From the NCBI GenBank assembly GCA_016946835.1, contig JACVTC010000108.1:395001-447500 (forward strand): DNA of 52,500 nt, in the 5' to 3' direction. A model generated the notes under the pieces. That model did no database searches and was not told the origin of the DNA. It saw only the letters and a list, made by a program, of their open reading frames with translations. Position numbers and translations under genes: made by a program. This stretch comes from Neocallimastix lanati (nom. inval.) (Eukaryota > Neocallimastigomycota > Neocallimastigomycetes > Neocallimastigales > Neocallimastigaceae). Shown in pieces: positions 30,651 to 42,685 of this stretch (positions are counted from its first letter, which is position 1; every line of letters begins with the position of its first letter).

Positions 30651-31039
30651 GTTAGTTGAATATAAACTTTTTTCTGAATTTATTCAGACACTTTATTTTT
30701 GAATGTTACTTTTTATTTCACATTATTATTTACATTATTATTATGTTCTAAATGAACAAATAATATTTATTTTTTTTTTTTATTTTATTAATTCAGTGTT
30801 TTTTTTTTTTTTTTAACTAAAAAAATAAATAAAAATAAGGATTAAAGTTTGCAATAATTACCGATGTAAAAAAAACCTTTTCATATATTTATTATTTTAT
30901 TATGTATGAATCATTCGCTCTCCATATCCCCATTTGGTTAAATCCAAAAAATAGTCAATATTTATTTTTTCTTGAGGATTAATTTAATCGATGGACTGAA
31001 CATAGGTAAATGCCTTGAAATTATTTTCAATAAAATCTA

Positions 31040-31674
31040 GGAAGGATCATTTCCAATTGAATGGAACACTGCTTTTGTTGTGTCAATTCTAAAGAAAGGT
31101 GATCTTTCCAATTGTAGTAATTATAGAGGTATTTCTCTAATCAATGTTGACCTTAAAATCATAATTAAAATAATTACTGATAGAATTATAATATGTTTTT
31201 ACATATAATTTTATTAGATCTGAGCAATTTGATTTTATATATTTCAAACAAAAATACTAACAGTTTAGTTCCGCTCACAGAATCCTATTGAAAGTAATTC
31301 TCCTAATGAGAATCTTTCTGTATTTTCAGGGGAGAGTTTAGTGGAAACCGCACTATCTATTTTAAAGATGTTACTTTTTCGTTTTATTATTTTTGATTTA
31401 AATGGTGATTATGTTACTACATACGGTATACATCACACCAAAATTTCTTTAACTTCTTAACTTATTTTTATTCCTTTTATTAATTAATAAAATTTTTTTT
31501 TTAATTTTTATTTTTTTTTGTTTTATTTTTATTTAATCTTTTATATACATTTTATTGTTTTCTTAAATTTTATAATATATTTTTTTTAAAACGTAATATA
31601 TAAAAATATAATTATTTATTTAATAAAGCATTGGAAGTGTATTCTCTTTTTTATCTAAAAATAAATAAAAAAAA
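31040..31674 (+). mobile_element. Decayed LINE: reverse-transcriptase fragment plus 3' end
   Basis: At 31043-31200 the + strand reads EGSFPIEWNTAFVVSILKKG and then DLSNCSNYRGISLINVDLK. This is the conserved start of the non-LTR reverse-transcriptase domain (W..A.V..I.KKGD...NYRGISL). A degenerate SEQFDF follows (compare EQFGFR of the family). The catalytic FADD region and everything downstream is missing. The remaining part is 3' UTR, shared with the copy at 12208-12461, ending in TCTAAAAA and an A-rich tail at about 31674. Stops and a deletion show it is dead. Confidence 0.78.
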
Positions 31675-31754
31675 TGAATCATTCATGTATAGTATTATCT
31701 TGATTTATTTAAGATACTTTTTTATATTCCTGTAGGGGTTGGTTTATTCCAATG

Positions 31755-31789
<35 letters not shown>

Positions 31790-32439
31790 ATTTTAATATT
31801 TTTTTTTGATATTTAATATCCTTTACACTTTTATATATATATATATATATTATTAATTAATAATTATATGAAAAAGTATTTTTAGATATTTCAGTAGAGA
31901 ACTATAAAAAATTAAGACTCAGTTTTAAACAAAATTTTTTTCAATTAATATTGTTCACAAACAATTTTTTTTTTATTAGGTCTCAAACCCGAGTGAAATA
32001 AATACAATATATTTATATTTAAAAAAAAAATATTTCAAAAGAAAAGCCCACAACAACAGCAAATAATTTATTTTTATTTTTTATTTTGACTATGGGAATT
32101 CATATGTAAAAATATATATATATATATCAAATTGTAACGAAATTCTTCAAGGAATTGTTAAAAAACACTATATTAATATGGAAAACCACTTTATTCTAAG
32201 AGTTAACTAATAATACAGATTATTTGAAAGTTATTTATATGATTAAAAAACACATCACCTATTACAAGAATAAATTGGAAGATTACTTCAAAGATTTACA
32301 CCTTTAGAAGTATAAATTATAATAGAACCAGGTATCATTCTAAACATATTATTACTATCTCTGAGAGTCTTCTGTATGTTAATCCCTTTACTTCTGTATT
32401 AGCTGGAATATAAAAGTGATGAACTTATCTATTTTAATT
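31675..32439. other. AT-rich spacer between two LINE remnants
   Basis: Contains a poly(T) run near 31760-31784 and a less biased patch at about 32140-32400 that probably belongs to the 5' part of the following LINE remnant. No gene seen. Confidence 0.5.
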
Positions 32440-32715
32440 CAATTTTTTAATCCTATTTGTATTTGTCTTCAAGAAGTCAACAGTAGTTCACTCTAGAATT
32501 CTTTCTCTATTTCCTGTCTATTTTTCAATTATTATAGAACAGTAGTATTGAGACTTGAAAAAATGAAAATGAAAATCCTTGGTATGTGTGGTCTTTATAA
32601 TGGTATCCATAATTCCCCGCCAATTCACTAATGATAATTTTAGAATATAGATATATATTCTTAGTAAATATAGTTTCCTTTTGGGGGTTCGATGTTAAGA
32701 AACATTTATATCATT

Positions 32716-32746
<31 letters not shown>

Positions 32747-33711
32747 CATAAAGACTCTTAAGATTAAATCGAAAACTTATTTTTCGCTAATTGGTTTAAG
32801 AATCACAAGAATAACCCTTCTGTTATTGATGGTGATTTCAACATGACTAAACAGCAACTTAAAGATCTTATTCTTAGAATTTCTTTTCAATTATGGTCGG
32901 TCACCAGCTTACTTGGAAAAATAGAGGAAAGAATTCTTGTTACAGTCAATGAAGTAGGTGATGAAATTCAAGCAAGAGTTCCTAAAAATCTACAAGGATT
33001 CAGCCTTCTATTGCCTTGCTTAAATTAAGAAAAAGATTAAAAATTTTAGTGATTTATCTAATCTTTAAGAATTCTGTGATTTCTCTAAAAACTACAGGGC
33101 TTTTTCTGATTATATCATTAATAAAAAGAAGAATATTAGGTTAATTAGATTTAAAAGTTTGATTTATTCCATCAGAGAAAGTTTCTTTAAAAAACGATGC
33201 TCAATGTGGTTGGTCTGGATTTAAGAAAATCTCTAAAATCTTCTTACTCCTCCTCCTTACCACCTTTTCAATCACCTGTGTACATTAAAGATAAAATAGG
33301 TAATGTTCTGGTATCTCGAAAAGATCATAGTGTAAAAATCACTAACCATAATAAAAACATAATATTAGTAATGAATTCCGCAAGTCCCACAAAATATTAA
33401 ATCGGGAAAAGAAGACTCTTTCGAAGGTGATTAGGAATTGAAAGATGGTTCATTCCAAGCTCAAATGTAACATTTTCATAATGTCTTGAATTTATAAACA
33501 TTTCTTTGGTTTATAACGACAAGTGTGGAGCACCTTCTAGCTCCAAAGATCAATTTATCAATTTGTGTATCATTAGACTTATCATTACCAAGAGCATCAA
33601 AGTTGAAACAATAAAGCAAAAAAGAAATTCTGATACAGATTCGAATGATAATTTTCGAAACTCATATCATAGGATTAATGCAAAAAAATTTCATATATTT
33701 TATTTTCATGT

Positions 33712-33747
<36 letters not shown>

Positions 33748-33804
33748 AATATTATTAAATAAAGTTTGATCCTTGTTTAATCCTAGTCTAAAAAGAAAAA
33801 AAAA
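32440..33804 (+). mobile_element. Decayed LINE: APE-type endonuclease and linker, RT lost
   Basis: Across frames the + strand shows ICLQEVNSSS (about 32461-32490, the catalytic-Glu motif of APE endonuclease), LYNGIHNSP (about 32605-32630), VIDGDFNMTKQQLKDLI (about 32824-32874, the GDFN motif), LTWKNRGKNS, then the lysine-rich linker with FSKNYRAFSDYIINKKKNIR (about 33080-33140), IRESFFKK, and SPVYIKDKIGNVLVSRKDH (about 33264-33320), which normally precedes the reverse transcriptase. The reverse transcriptase itself is absent. A terminal stretch with AATAAAGTTTGATCCTTG and an A-rich tail ends at about 33804. Several frameshifts and stops: a non-functional copy, in a different state of decay from the one at 31.0 kb. 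Confidence 0.75.
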
Positions 33805-34250
33805 GTACTTTATTAAACCATAAGAGTGCCTTTAATTTTTTAATATTTTTTTTATTTATTTTCTTTACAAGGTTTTCTATAATATATTTATATATATGTT
33901 TAATTTTTTTTTATATATATTTGAAAAATGAATATCTTTAATTAATTTATTGTATATTACTCGAAATAAATTATATAAATAAATATATATATAAATAAAA
34001 ATATATAATTATATATTATTTATAATTTATATTTTTTTTATTATTATGAAGTAAACATGTAATATATGGTTCTTATAATAAATTATTAATATTTGAATAT
34101 CATGAAAATTAATTTCTAAATTCTTTTTAGTTTCAAAAAGGTATATTTAATCCTACATACTTTTTTTTTATGTATTTAATGTTTTAATTTTATTAAAAAT
34201 CTTTGGTAGGAATAAATCCAAGAGAAATTATTTAACTATAATTACTTTAA

Positions 34251-34282
<32 letters not shown>

Positions 34283-34929
34283 CATTGTATTAACTTTTAT
34301 TTTTAATTAAAATTTAAATGAATATATATATAAATATATATTTTATTAATAAAAAATAAATTAATGTTTCTGATTTAACTTTAAATATATAAAAAGTGTG
34401 AAAACTTTCATAAAATTATTAACCTTACAAAAATTGATTCTATTATATGATAAAAATTAAAAAATATATATATTCATAGTATATAATAATTTCTAGAATG
34501 AATAAAAACTTAATTGTGTATAAAATTTTCTATAATACATATATACATACTTTAAAAATAAATCAAACAAAAATTATTAGTCATTATTAAGTATATTATT
34601 TTCAAAACAATTATTTAACATATTTTAAATATAAATAAACAAAAAAATATAAATTTATATGCTTCATTTTTTGCTTAATATATTGGTAATTATTTATAAT
34701 TATTTACATTTAATTAAAGTTGATTTAAGTATTAGAAATTTTTTTTATATTAAAATAAATAGCATAAAAGCAAGCAAACAAACAAAAAAATAATGTATAC
34801 ATTCAATTGAAATTGAAATACATTTAAATTATTATTAACTTAATATGAATTTATATATATATAGGATGGTTAATATATCTATAAAATTTAAAATATAATT
34901 TCTTTTAAAGTTAACAAACGTTAACTTTC

Positions 34930-34961
<32 letters not shown>

Positions 34962-35185
34962 ATTTTTCATATATTTAATATTTATATTTAAGTAATAATA
35001 TATAATTATACATTATATATTTTTTTGGTAATCTTTTTTAACAATAAAAAAATATACATACAATTAAAAAATACACCGTCTACTTCCTTTTATATCAAAC
35101 ATAAAATTTTTAATATTTTTTTAAAATCATGGTATAGCTCATTTAAGATTTGCGGTATAAAAATTGACATATAAACACATATATA

Positions 35186-35276
35186 TAAATAATAAATAAT
35201 AAATAATAAATAATAAATAATAAATAATAAATAATAAATAATAAATAATAAATATAAATAATAAATAATAAATAAT
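35186..35276. repeat. (AATAAAT)n heptamer array
   Basis: About twelve copies of the 7-bp unit with one shortened unit near 35252. Confidence 0.9.
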
Positions 35277-35393
35277 GAATCTGTTTTTAAAAGAAATATA
35301 TTTAAATATATGAAAAAGGAAAAAAAATTTTTTTTTTTTAATCCTATTTAAATATATATTTAAATATAAAAATATTAATAATGTAATACATAA

Positions 35394-35597
35394 ATAAATA
35401 AATAAATAATATATAATAAATAATAAATAATAAATAATAAATAATAAATAATAAATAATAATAAATAATAAATAATAAATAATAAATAATAATAAATAAT
35501 AATAAATAATAATAAATAATAATAAATAATAATAAATAATAATAAATAATAATAAATAATAATAAATAATAATAAATAATAAATAATAAATAAATAA

Positions 35598-35661
<64 letters not shown>

Positions 35662-35682
35662 AATGAATAATGAATAATAATA

Positions 35683-35720
<38 letters not shown>

Positions 35721-35800
35721 ATAATAATAATAATAATGAATAATAATAATAATAATAATGAATAATAATAATAATAATGAATAATAATATTAATAATAAT
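35394..35800. repeat. Compound nested microsatellite, about 400 bp
   Basis: The unit changes stepwise from left to right: AAAT, then AATAAAT heptamers, then AATAATAAAT decamers (about 35490-35580), then AAAT again (about 35600-35660), then AAT with GAATAATAAT interruptions. The same few bases are reused as building blocks of each unit. Confidence 0.92.
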
Positions 35801-36274
35801 AAATATATAATATATATTATTTTCCTATTATGGGTAATCTATTTATTTAAAAATTTATAAACATATAATATATTACTTTAATAATTTATTATAGATCTTT
35901 TATATTAATTCTTTTTAACTGCCTATTTATTTATTTCAATTTAGTTTTTAATTTCATTTTATTTTTATTTTTGTAATTTTTCTTTTATATAATAATGAAC
36001 AATAAAAAAAAAAAAAAAGGAAAACATTAACACTGAAGAAATAAAAATAAAAATTAAAGTAAGTATTAATGAAATGACTTGAATGCGAATTATAAAACTT
36101 AAAAAAAAAAATAAATTCTATTCTTATTAACTTTATTTGACAGTTGAGAATTGATGAAAAATTTATTTTTTTTTCATTTCATAATAAATGAGGATTTGTA
36201 GTTTTTTTAATATTGATATTTTTAGTCAAATGATTTTCTATTTTATTACTTTAATCATTATCATAATAATAAGA

Positions 36275-36565
36275 ATAATAAATAATAAATAATAAATAAT
36301 AAATAATAATAAATAATAAATAATAAATAATAAATAATAAATAATAAATAATAAATAATAAATAATAAATAATAAATAATAAATAATAAATAATAAATAA
36401 TAAATAATAAATAATAAATAATTGAATAATAAATAATAAATAATAAATAATTGAATAATAAATATTAAATATTAAATAATTAAATAATAAATAATAAATA
36501 ATAAATAATAAATAATAAATAATAAATAATAAATAATAAATAATAAATAATAAATAATAAATAAT
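36275..36565. repeat. (AATAAAT)n heptamer array, about 290 bp
   Basis: About 40 heptamers with a small cluster of variant units (TTGAATAATAAAT) near 36420-36480. Same unit and strand as the array at 35186. Confidence 0.93.
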
Positions 36566-36973
36566 GAATTATACTTAATTTTATTACAATATGTAATAAG
36601 GTATAAGGTATAATAATGAATATGTAAAATTGTTTTAATTAAATTTATTATAATTAAATAATGAATTATATATATATATATTTTATAATTATTGTTAATT
36701 TTAATTCTTTAAAGAACTGCTTTAGTTTTTTTTTTTTTTTTCTTTAATTTCTAATTTGATTAAATATATATAATATATATAATTATATTTTGGCTTTTTC
36801 ATTCATTCATTCTTTTATGCTATTATTAAAAAAAAAAAAAACCAAAATTTATTAATCTTTAAATTAAAGTTTTAAGCTACAAAAACAGGGGAAATTTTTT
36901 TTTTATTTTTCTTTAAATAAGTAATGGTCATAGGATTAAATGATGGAACATTACAAAACTAACTTTTATTATT

Positions 36974-37029
36974 TATTATTATTATTATTATTTATTATTT
37001 ATTATTTATTTATTTATTTATTATTATTA

Positions 37030-37110
<81 letters not shown>

Positions 37111-37112
37111 GT
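36974..37112. repeat. (ATT)n array with heptamer and tetramer segments
   Basis: ATT units interrupted by TTATTTA and TTTA segments on the left, pure from about 37040. The open frame through it is a repeat artefact. Confidence 0.93.
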
Positions 37113-37514
37113 TTTTGCTAATGAACATTTTAATCATTAAATTTTTATATAATAATTTAATAATTTTTTTTTTTTTTTTAATTATATATTATATTATTAT
37201 TTATTATTTCCAATGATAATTATTATTTTTAATTATTACTATAATTGTTAATGTTACCTATTCTTATTTTAATTATTATTTATTATTATTAGTATTGATA
37301 TAATATGTATTAATATCATCATCATTAATAATATTAATATTAGTATGTTTTAATTATTTTTACTTTTTATTTTTTAATTATTTATTATGAAAGTTAATAA
37401 TTTTTAAATATTGATTTCACATTTTTTAATGTAATTCTATTATCAACAATATATTAAATATATTAAATATAATATGAATTTATTATATTAACATGCACTT
37501 ATTTTTATATTATC

Positions 37515-37607
37515 TAATTATTTATTTATTATTTATTTATTATTTATTTATTATTTATTTATTATTTATTTATTATTTATTTATTATTTATTTATTATTT
37601 ATTTATT
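37515..37607. repeat. (ATTATTT ATTT)n eleven-base array
   Basis: About eight copies of an 11-bp unit composed of ATTATTTATTT; reverse complement of the heptamer theme seen at 35-36.5 kb. Confidence 0.88.
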
Positions 37608-38428
37608 ACTTTCTATTCCTTTTTTTTTGATTATAATTAACCAATTTAATTTATGATTATTATTACATTATTTTAATATATTTATAAGAATATTTATTAT
37701 ATTATATTTGTAATATATATAAATTAATTGGTATTGTTAATAATTATTGTTTTAAAAATAATAATAGATGAAGATTTGTATTTTATCATATATTTTATTT
37801 GTATTATATAAGTTATTGTATTTTATCATATATTAATTTATATTCAATGGCCTAATTATTTGTATTAAAGTTTATTTATTATAAAATTAAACAATTTAAA
37901 ATATTAAAAATTTTAAATATTAAAAAAAAAAAATTAAATTTAAAAAAAATAAAAAAAAATAAAATTAAAAATTTATAAAAATATTACTAATATATTTACA
38001 TAATATATTGCAATATAATCATCATCAATATAAATATATGAATGAAGAGAATGAATAAATATAAAATCAATTTATACATAATATATTATTATTATAATTT
38101 AACAGAAATTTTTTTAATTAAATTTTAAATGGATTTAAAATTATATCAAAAAAAATTTTATTTAAACATAAAAAAAATAAAAAAAAAATTTAAAAATAAA
38201 TTTTTAAAAATCAAAATTATTATACTCTTCTTTTATTTTTAAACTGTAAATTCTGTTTTTTTATATATATATATATGTAATAAAATTTTATTATATATAA
38301 CTTATATATCTTTTAAAAATAGTGAACAGTTGTAACATTTGATTTTATTTCCAGTAAATTAAAATCTTAAAACAAAATTTTATTCAAATTTTTTAAAAAA
38401 AAGTTATTTAAGGAATAATTAAAAGAAA

Positions 38429-40945
38429 ATGGATATGGATACCAAAAGAAATAAATTAAAGGAAATTATTAGAAAAAATGATATTAAAGTTTTAGAAAAT
38501 TATCTTTCAGATAATAATTTATCTTTAAAAGATATGAATAATGGTGCGTTTGATGCATTAATTTATTCAATTGAACAAAATAGTTCAATTGATGTTATTA
38601 AATATATTATGAGCAAATGTCAGTATAAATCTTACAATTTTTACATTACTGAAAATAATAATAATAAGATACCCCTTTTTTCAGCCATTGCTCAAAATAA
38701 TTTTAAAGTCGCTGATTTATTATTAGCAAATAAGGCCAATATTAACTGTACTCTAAATAATTATAATATCATTTATAATTTATGTAAATTAAATCTTTTA
38801 AATGATAAAAATTTACGTTATATCCTTAGTCACGGCTTTAACATAAAATTTAGAATATCTGGATTGATATATGAATTGATAGAATTGAAGAAAAATAAAT
38901 TTTTAAATATTATTTTTAGATATCTTATTTTTGATCAAGTTTTTATTTTGGGCCTTTTAGAATTTTATAAAAATAAGGAACCTCTTACCGATAGACAGTT
39001 AGTTAGCGTACTGTCTAAAGAAAAAAATAAAATTTGTGTAAATGAAACCATGTATAAGAAAGCAAGTGATAAAGAAAATGTTGAAGCAATGAGAGTTCTA
39101 TTTGAGCATGATGGTAGTGATAAAGATATCATTTTTTGTCGCATTAATAAATATGAATTATTAGAAAAAGCTGTGAAATCAAATAGTTTTACTTTCGTTA
39201 AGAATATTTTAAATTATAGCACCTTTTCTTTCAAAAATATTCTCACCGAATCTATACTATTGGAGGCTAATAAAAATGGAAATATGGATATTATGAAATT
39301 ATTAATAACAACTTCCCTTAAAAGTCTTCCTAAAAAAATTAAAAAAGAAATAGAAATAAAACCAGATATTGGATCTAATTCAAATTATGAAAATAATAGG
39401 AAAAGTGAGAAGGAAAAGGAAAAGGAGGAAAATAATGATGATAATGTTACCAAAAAGATTGCTCCATCCGTGACTACATCCATGTCTTCATCCTATGATC
39501 CTTCCTATCTTCATGTCATATTAAATAAGGCAATAAAAATTAAAAATTTAAAATTGGTAGAATATATGGTGGAGGATAAAGAATTTAAATCTTTTATTAA
39601 TATTAATGAAAGTGATATCAATGGAGAATATCCAATAATTATCGCAATTTATTATGGTAATGTGGAAATATTTGAATATTTATTGGACCATGGCGCGAAT
39701 TGTAATACAAAAGATAGTAATGGTAATCCATTATTATCTCTTGCTATTAATAATAATCCATTATTGGTTAGATACCTTTTGAGAAAACCAAACATCAATA
39801 TTAATGAACCTGACGCCAACGGTAATTATCCTTTAATTAATGCAATCAATCAAAATGATATTGATAATGTAATTCTTTTGGTGAAATATAGTAATGATTA
39901 TAATATAGCTATGGATATTAATGATATGAATGGTAATACGCCAATAACTCTATCTTACAAACAGGAACATTTTGAAATATTCCAATTTTTAATTAAATAT
40001 TTAGATATTATCAATAAAGAGGATGCTTCAGGAAATAGTATTCTTTACTATTCTATTAATGAAGGTGATGTCACTACTACAAAATATTTAATTAGTAATG
40101 GTATTGATGTCAATTTCAAAGATAAATTTGGCAATTCTGCCTTACATATGTCAATTTACAAAAAGAATAGAGAGATGATTAGTACCTTGCTTCAGAATAA
40201 AAATATTATACTTAATACCGTGAATCGTCGTGGTGAGTCCCCATTAATCACTATCATTAAAATTAACGATTACAGCTGTAAAGATAATGAGGATATTATT
40301 AAAGAATTGATTAAAAGAGGTTCCAATGTGAACTTTATTGATAAAACTGGTAATTCACCCTTGGTGTATGCCATACAAAAGAGATGCTTACCTATTGTGA
40401 AACTTTTAATTAAAAAGGGAGCCAATGTAAACTTTTTAATAAAGAGAAAAAATCAATCTCTTCTCATGTATGCTCTCGAATTAGAGGATATCGATATTGT
40501 AAAACATTTAGTTAAATCAGGGGCAGACATTAATTTTGTTAATGGTAAGGGTGTCTCTATACTGAGAAAAGCTTCAGAAATTGGAAATAAAGATATATTT
40601 GAGTTTCTTATTAAGTATAATTCTAATAATTGTATTACAGGAGATGTATATGAGAATGAAATAGTTTATACAGTCATCTCCAAGAATCGCCTAGATCTTT
40701 TAAAGATTTTAGTTAATAATAACTTAGATATTAATATTCCAGATGAGGATGGTGATACAGCCATAACTTATGCCGTCAAAAATAGAACTATTGATATATT
40801 AAAATATTTGATTTCATGTGGTGCCGATATTCATAATATCAATAATAATGGTCAGGGAATTGATGATATTAATTATTATTGTAATTATGATCATTATTGG
40901 AATTACTATAATAAGATCAGTAATATCATTAAAATAAATAAATAA
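38429..40945 (+). CDS. Large divergent ankyrin-repeat protein, single exon
   Basis: 838 residues, no intron, no signal peptide or membrane segment, so probably intracellular. Residues 1 to about 165 contain degenerate ankyrin-like helices. Residues about 165-200 hold a non-ankyrin segment (FDQVFILGLLEFYKNK ... SKEKNKICV) that also occurs in the other ankyrin gene of this window. A low-complexity charged insert (KSEKEKEKEENNDDN, about 325-340) follows. Residues about 390-825 contain roughly twelve ankyrin repeats with the unit GN(S/T)PL..AI......(V/I).LLI..GA(D/N)(I/V)N; typical matches are DKTGNSPLVYAIQKRCLPIV and DEDGDTAITYAVKNRTIDIL. TPLH is usually replaced by SPL or TPI variants and the spacing is irregular, showing old divergence. 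Ankyrin repeats bind proteins; the partner cannot be told. It is convergent with the ankyrin gene at 42686. Start ATG is the first in frame after stops. Confidence 0.88.
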   Translation: MDMDTKRNKLKEIIRKNDIKVLENYLSDNNLSLKDMNNGAFDALIYSIEQNSSIDVIKYIMSKCQYKSYNFYITENNNNKIPLFSAIAQNNFKVADLLLANKANINCTLNNYNIIYNLCKLNLLNDKNLRYILSHGFNIKFRISGLIYELIELKKNKFLNIIFRYLIFDQVFILGLLEFYKNKEPLTDRQLVSVLSKEKNKICVNETMYKKASDKENVEAMRVLFEHDGSDKDIIFCRINKYELLEKAVKSNSFTFVKNILNYSTFSFKNILTESILLEANKNGNMDIMKLLITTSLKSLPKKIKKEIEIKPDIGSNSNYENNRKSEKEKEKEENNDDNVTKKIAPSVTTSMSSSYDPSYLHVILNKAIKIKNLKLVEYMVEDKEFKSFININESDINGEYPIIIAIYYGNVEIFEYLLDHGANCNTKDSNGNPLLSLAINNNPLLVRYLLRKPNININEPDANGNYPLINAINQNDIDNVILLVKYSNDYNIAMDINDMNGNTPITLSYKQEHFEIFQFLIKYLDIINKEDASGNSILYYSINEGDVTTTKYLISNGIDVNFKDKFGNSALHMSIYKKNREMISTLLQNKNIILNTVNRRGESPLITIIKINDYSCKDNEDIIKELIKRGSNVNFIDKTGNSPLVYAIQKRCLPIVKLLIKKGANVNFLIKRKNQSLLMYALELEDIDIVKHLVKSGADINFVNGKGVSILRKASEIGNKDIFEFLIKYNSNNCITGDVYENEIVYTVISKNRLDLLKILVNNNLDINIPDEDGDTAITYAVKNRTIDILKYLISCGADIHNINNNGQGIDDINYYCNYDHYWNYYNKISNIIKINK

Positions 40946-41091
40946 AATAAAATAAAATAAAATAAAAGGAAATTTAATGAATAACTATTATAAATTTTTT
41001 TTTTTTTTATAAATATATATCAATATATATCAATTATTCATTAATAGTAAAAAAAAAAAAAAAGAAAAAAAAAAAAAGAAAGAAAGAAAAA

Positions 41092-41130
<39 letters not shown>

Positions 41131-41618
41131 TGGTATGTTATCTATTAAATAATTAATTAATATTTCATTCTATTTAAAATAAATATATTAATTAATTTAA
41201 ATGAAACTTTTTCTTTTTAATTTTTTCTATTTTATTTTATTCTATTCTATTAAAAATTAAAAATTAATATCGTTTAGTTTTCATTTTATTTTTTTTAGAT
41301 TTAATAATATTTTCAAATTACGAAAGTTTTATTTTTATTTTATTTTATTATTATAATTATTATCGTCGTACTTATCATTTAACACTTTATCAATTACTAA
41401 AATTTTTTTAAAAAAAAAAATAAAAAAAAAAAAAAAAAAATTATATATAAAAATAAAAAGTTAGAAAAAAGATGAAAGAATTAAAAATAAAAATTAAATA
41501 CGGTTAAAAAAAAAATGTATAAAAAATAATATCAAAGAAATAAAATAAAAACCCATAAGTTAATTAAATAATTTAAATAAATAAACAAAAGAGTAAATAA
41601 ATAAATATATAAAAAAAG

Positions 41619-41685
<67 letters not shown>

Positions 41686-42333
41686 AGAAAGAAAGAAAGA
41701 AAGAAAGAAAGAAAAAAAAATTAGAATAATTAAAATTTTAAATATAATCATTGGAAAAATATAGAATATTTTAAAATTTTAAATATAATTAATGGATCTA
41801 TTTTTTATTAGATAAATTATATTAGACACTTATTTAAAAAAGTAAATAAATAAGTGTATAAATAAGTGTATAATAAACATATATAATTTATATATTTAAA
41901 CCATTCATTATTTTTTAATTTTTTTTTTTTTTTTTTTTGAATGGTAATTGATTGTAATCAAATATCGAATAATAAATAATAATATTTTATTCTAAATTAA
42001 AAGAAAATTAAATATTTTTATTTATCTATCTATTTATATATATGTATATATATATATATTTGTATTATTTCAATTCTAAGTAAAAAAAAAAAAAAATGTA
42101 AATAAATAAATAAAACTTTTATTTAAATATAAATATAAAAAAAAATTTTTTTTATAAAATTAAATTTTTATATATAAATTTAATGTCATTCTTGATATAC
42201 TATTAAATATTATTTTATGACATAATTTAAAAATAAAAAGGTAGTATGGATATTATAACTATTAATATACATTGGTATTATCATATATAATAATATAGTA
42301 TAGAGCGTATAATGTATGGGTTTATTATTATTC

Positions 42334-42367
<34 letters not shown>

Positions 42368-42612
42368 TTTGTTTCTTACTTATTTATTTATTATTTTTAT
42401 TTTATTTAAAAAAATATGTACAATTTAACAATTTAATTTTTATTTTCATTTTTTTTCCCTTTAATAAATATAATAGGTATTAATGTGCATTAACATGTGT
42501 TTGGTATAAATTATAGGTTATATAGCTTATATGATTGATTTTATATGGATTTTAAATAATACTTTTTTTTAAAAAAAAAATTTTTAGATTTCTACTTATG
42601 TACAATTAAAAT

Positions 42613-42652
<40 letters not shown>

Positions 42653-42685
42653 AATATAACAGAGAATAAATTACCATAATTATAA
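40946..42685. other. AT-rich spacer between convergent ankyrin genes
   Basis: No gene. Contains AAAAT repeats right after the stop codon, A/G and T runs at 41050-41130, and the AAAT/GAAA array at 41619-41719. Confidence 0.65.
41619..41719. repeat. (AAAT)n passing into (GAAA)n
   Basis: About 16 AAAT units followed by about 7 GAAA units, giving a strand-asymmetric purine run at the right end. Confidence 0.92.

Larger units (their letters stand above)
33805..38428. other. 4.6 kb AT-rich, repeat-filled intergenic region
   Basis: No gene found. Dominated from 35.18 kb onward by heptamer, tetramer and trinucleotide arrays listed separately. The final few hundred bases presumably include the promoter of the ankyrin gene starting at 38429, with no distinctive element visible. 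Confidence 0.6.

Noticed and set aside
35186-36565. Telomere-like repeat
   Set aside because: The 7-bp unit lacks the G-rich strand of telomeric DNA and is internal; it is a compound AAT/AAAT microsatellite.
36940-37140. 66-codon open frame
   Set aside because: Mostly the ATT/TTTA array; no support beyond the repeat.
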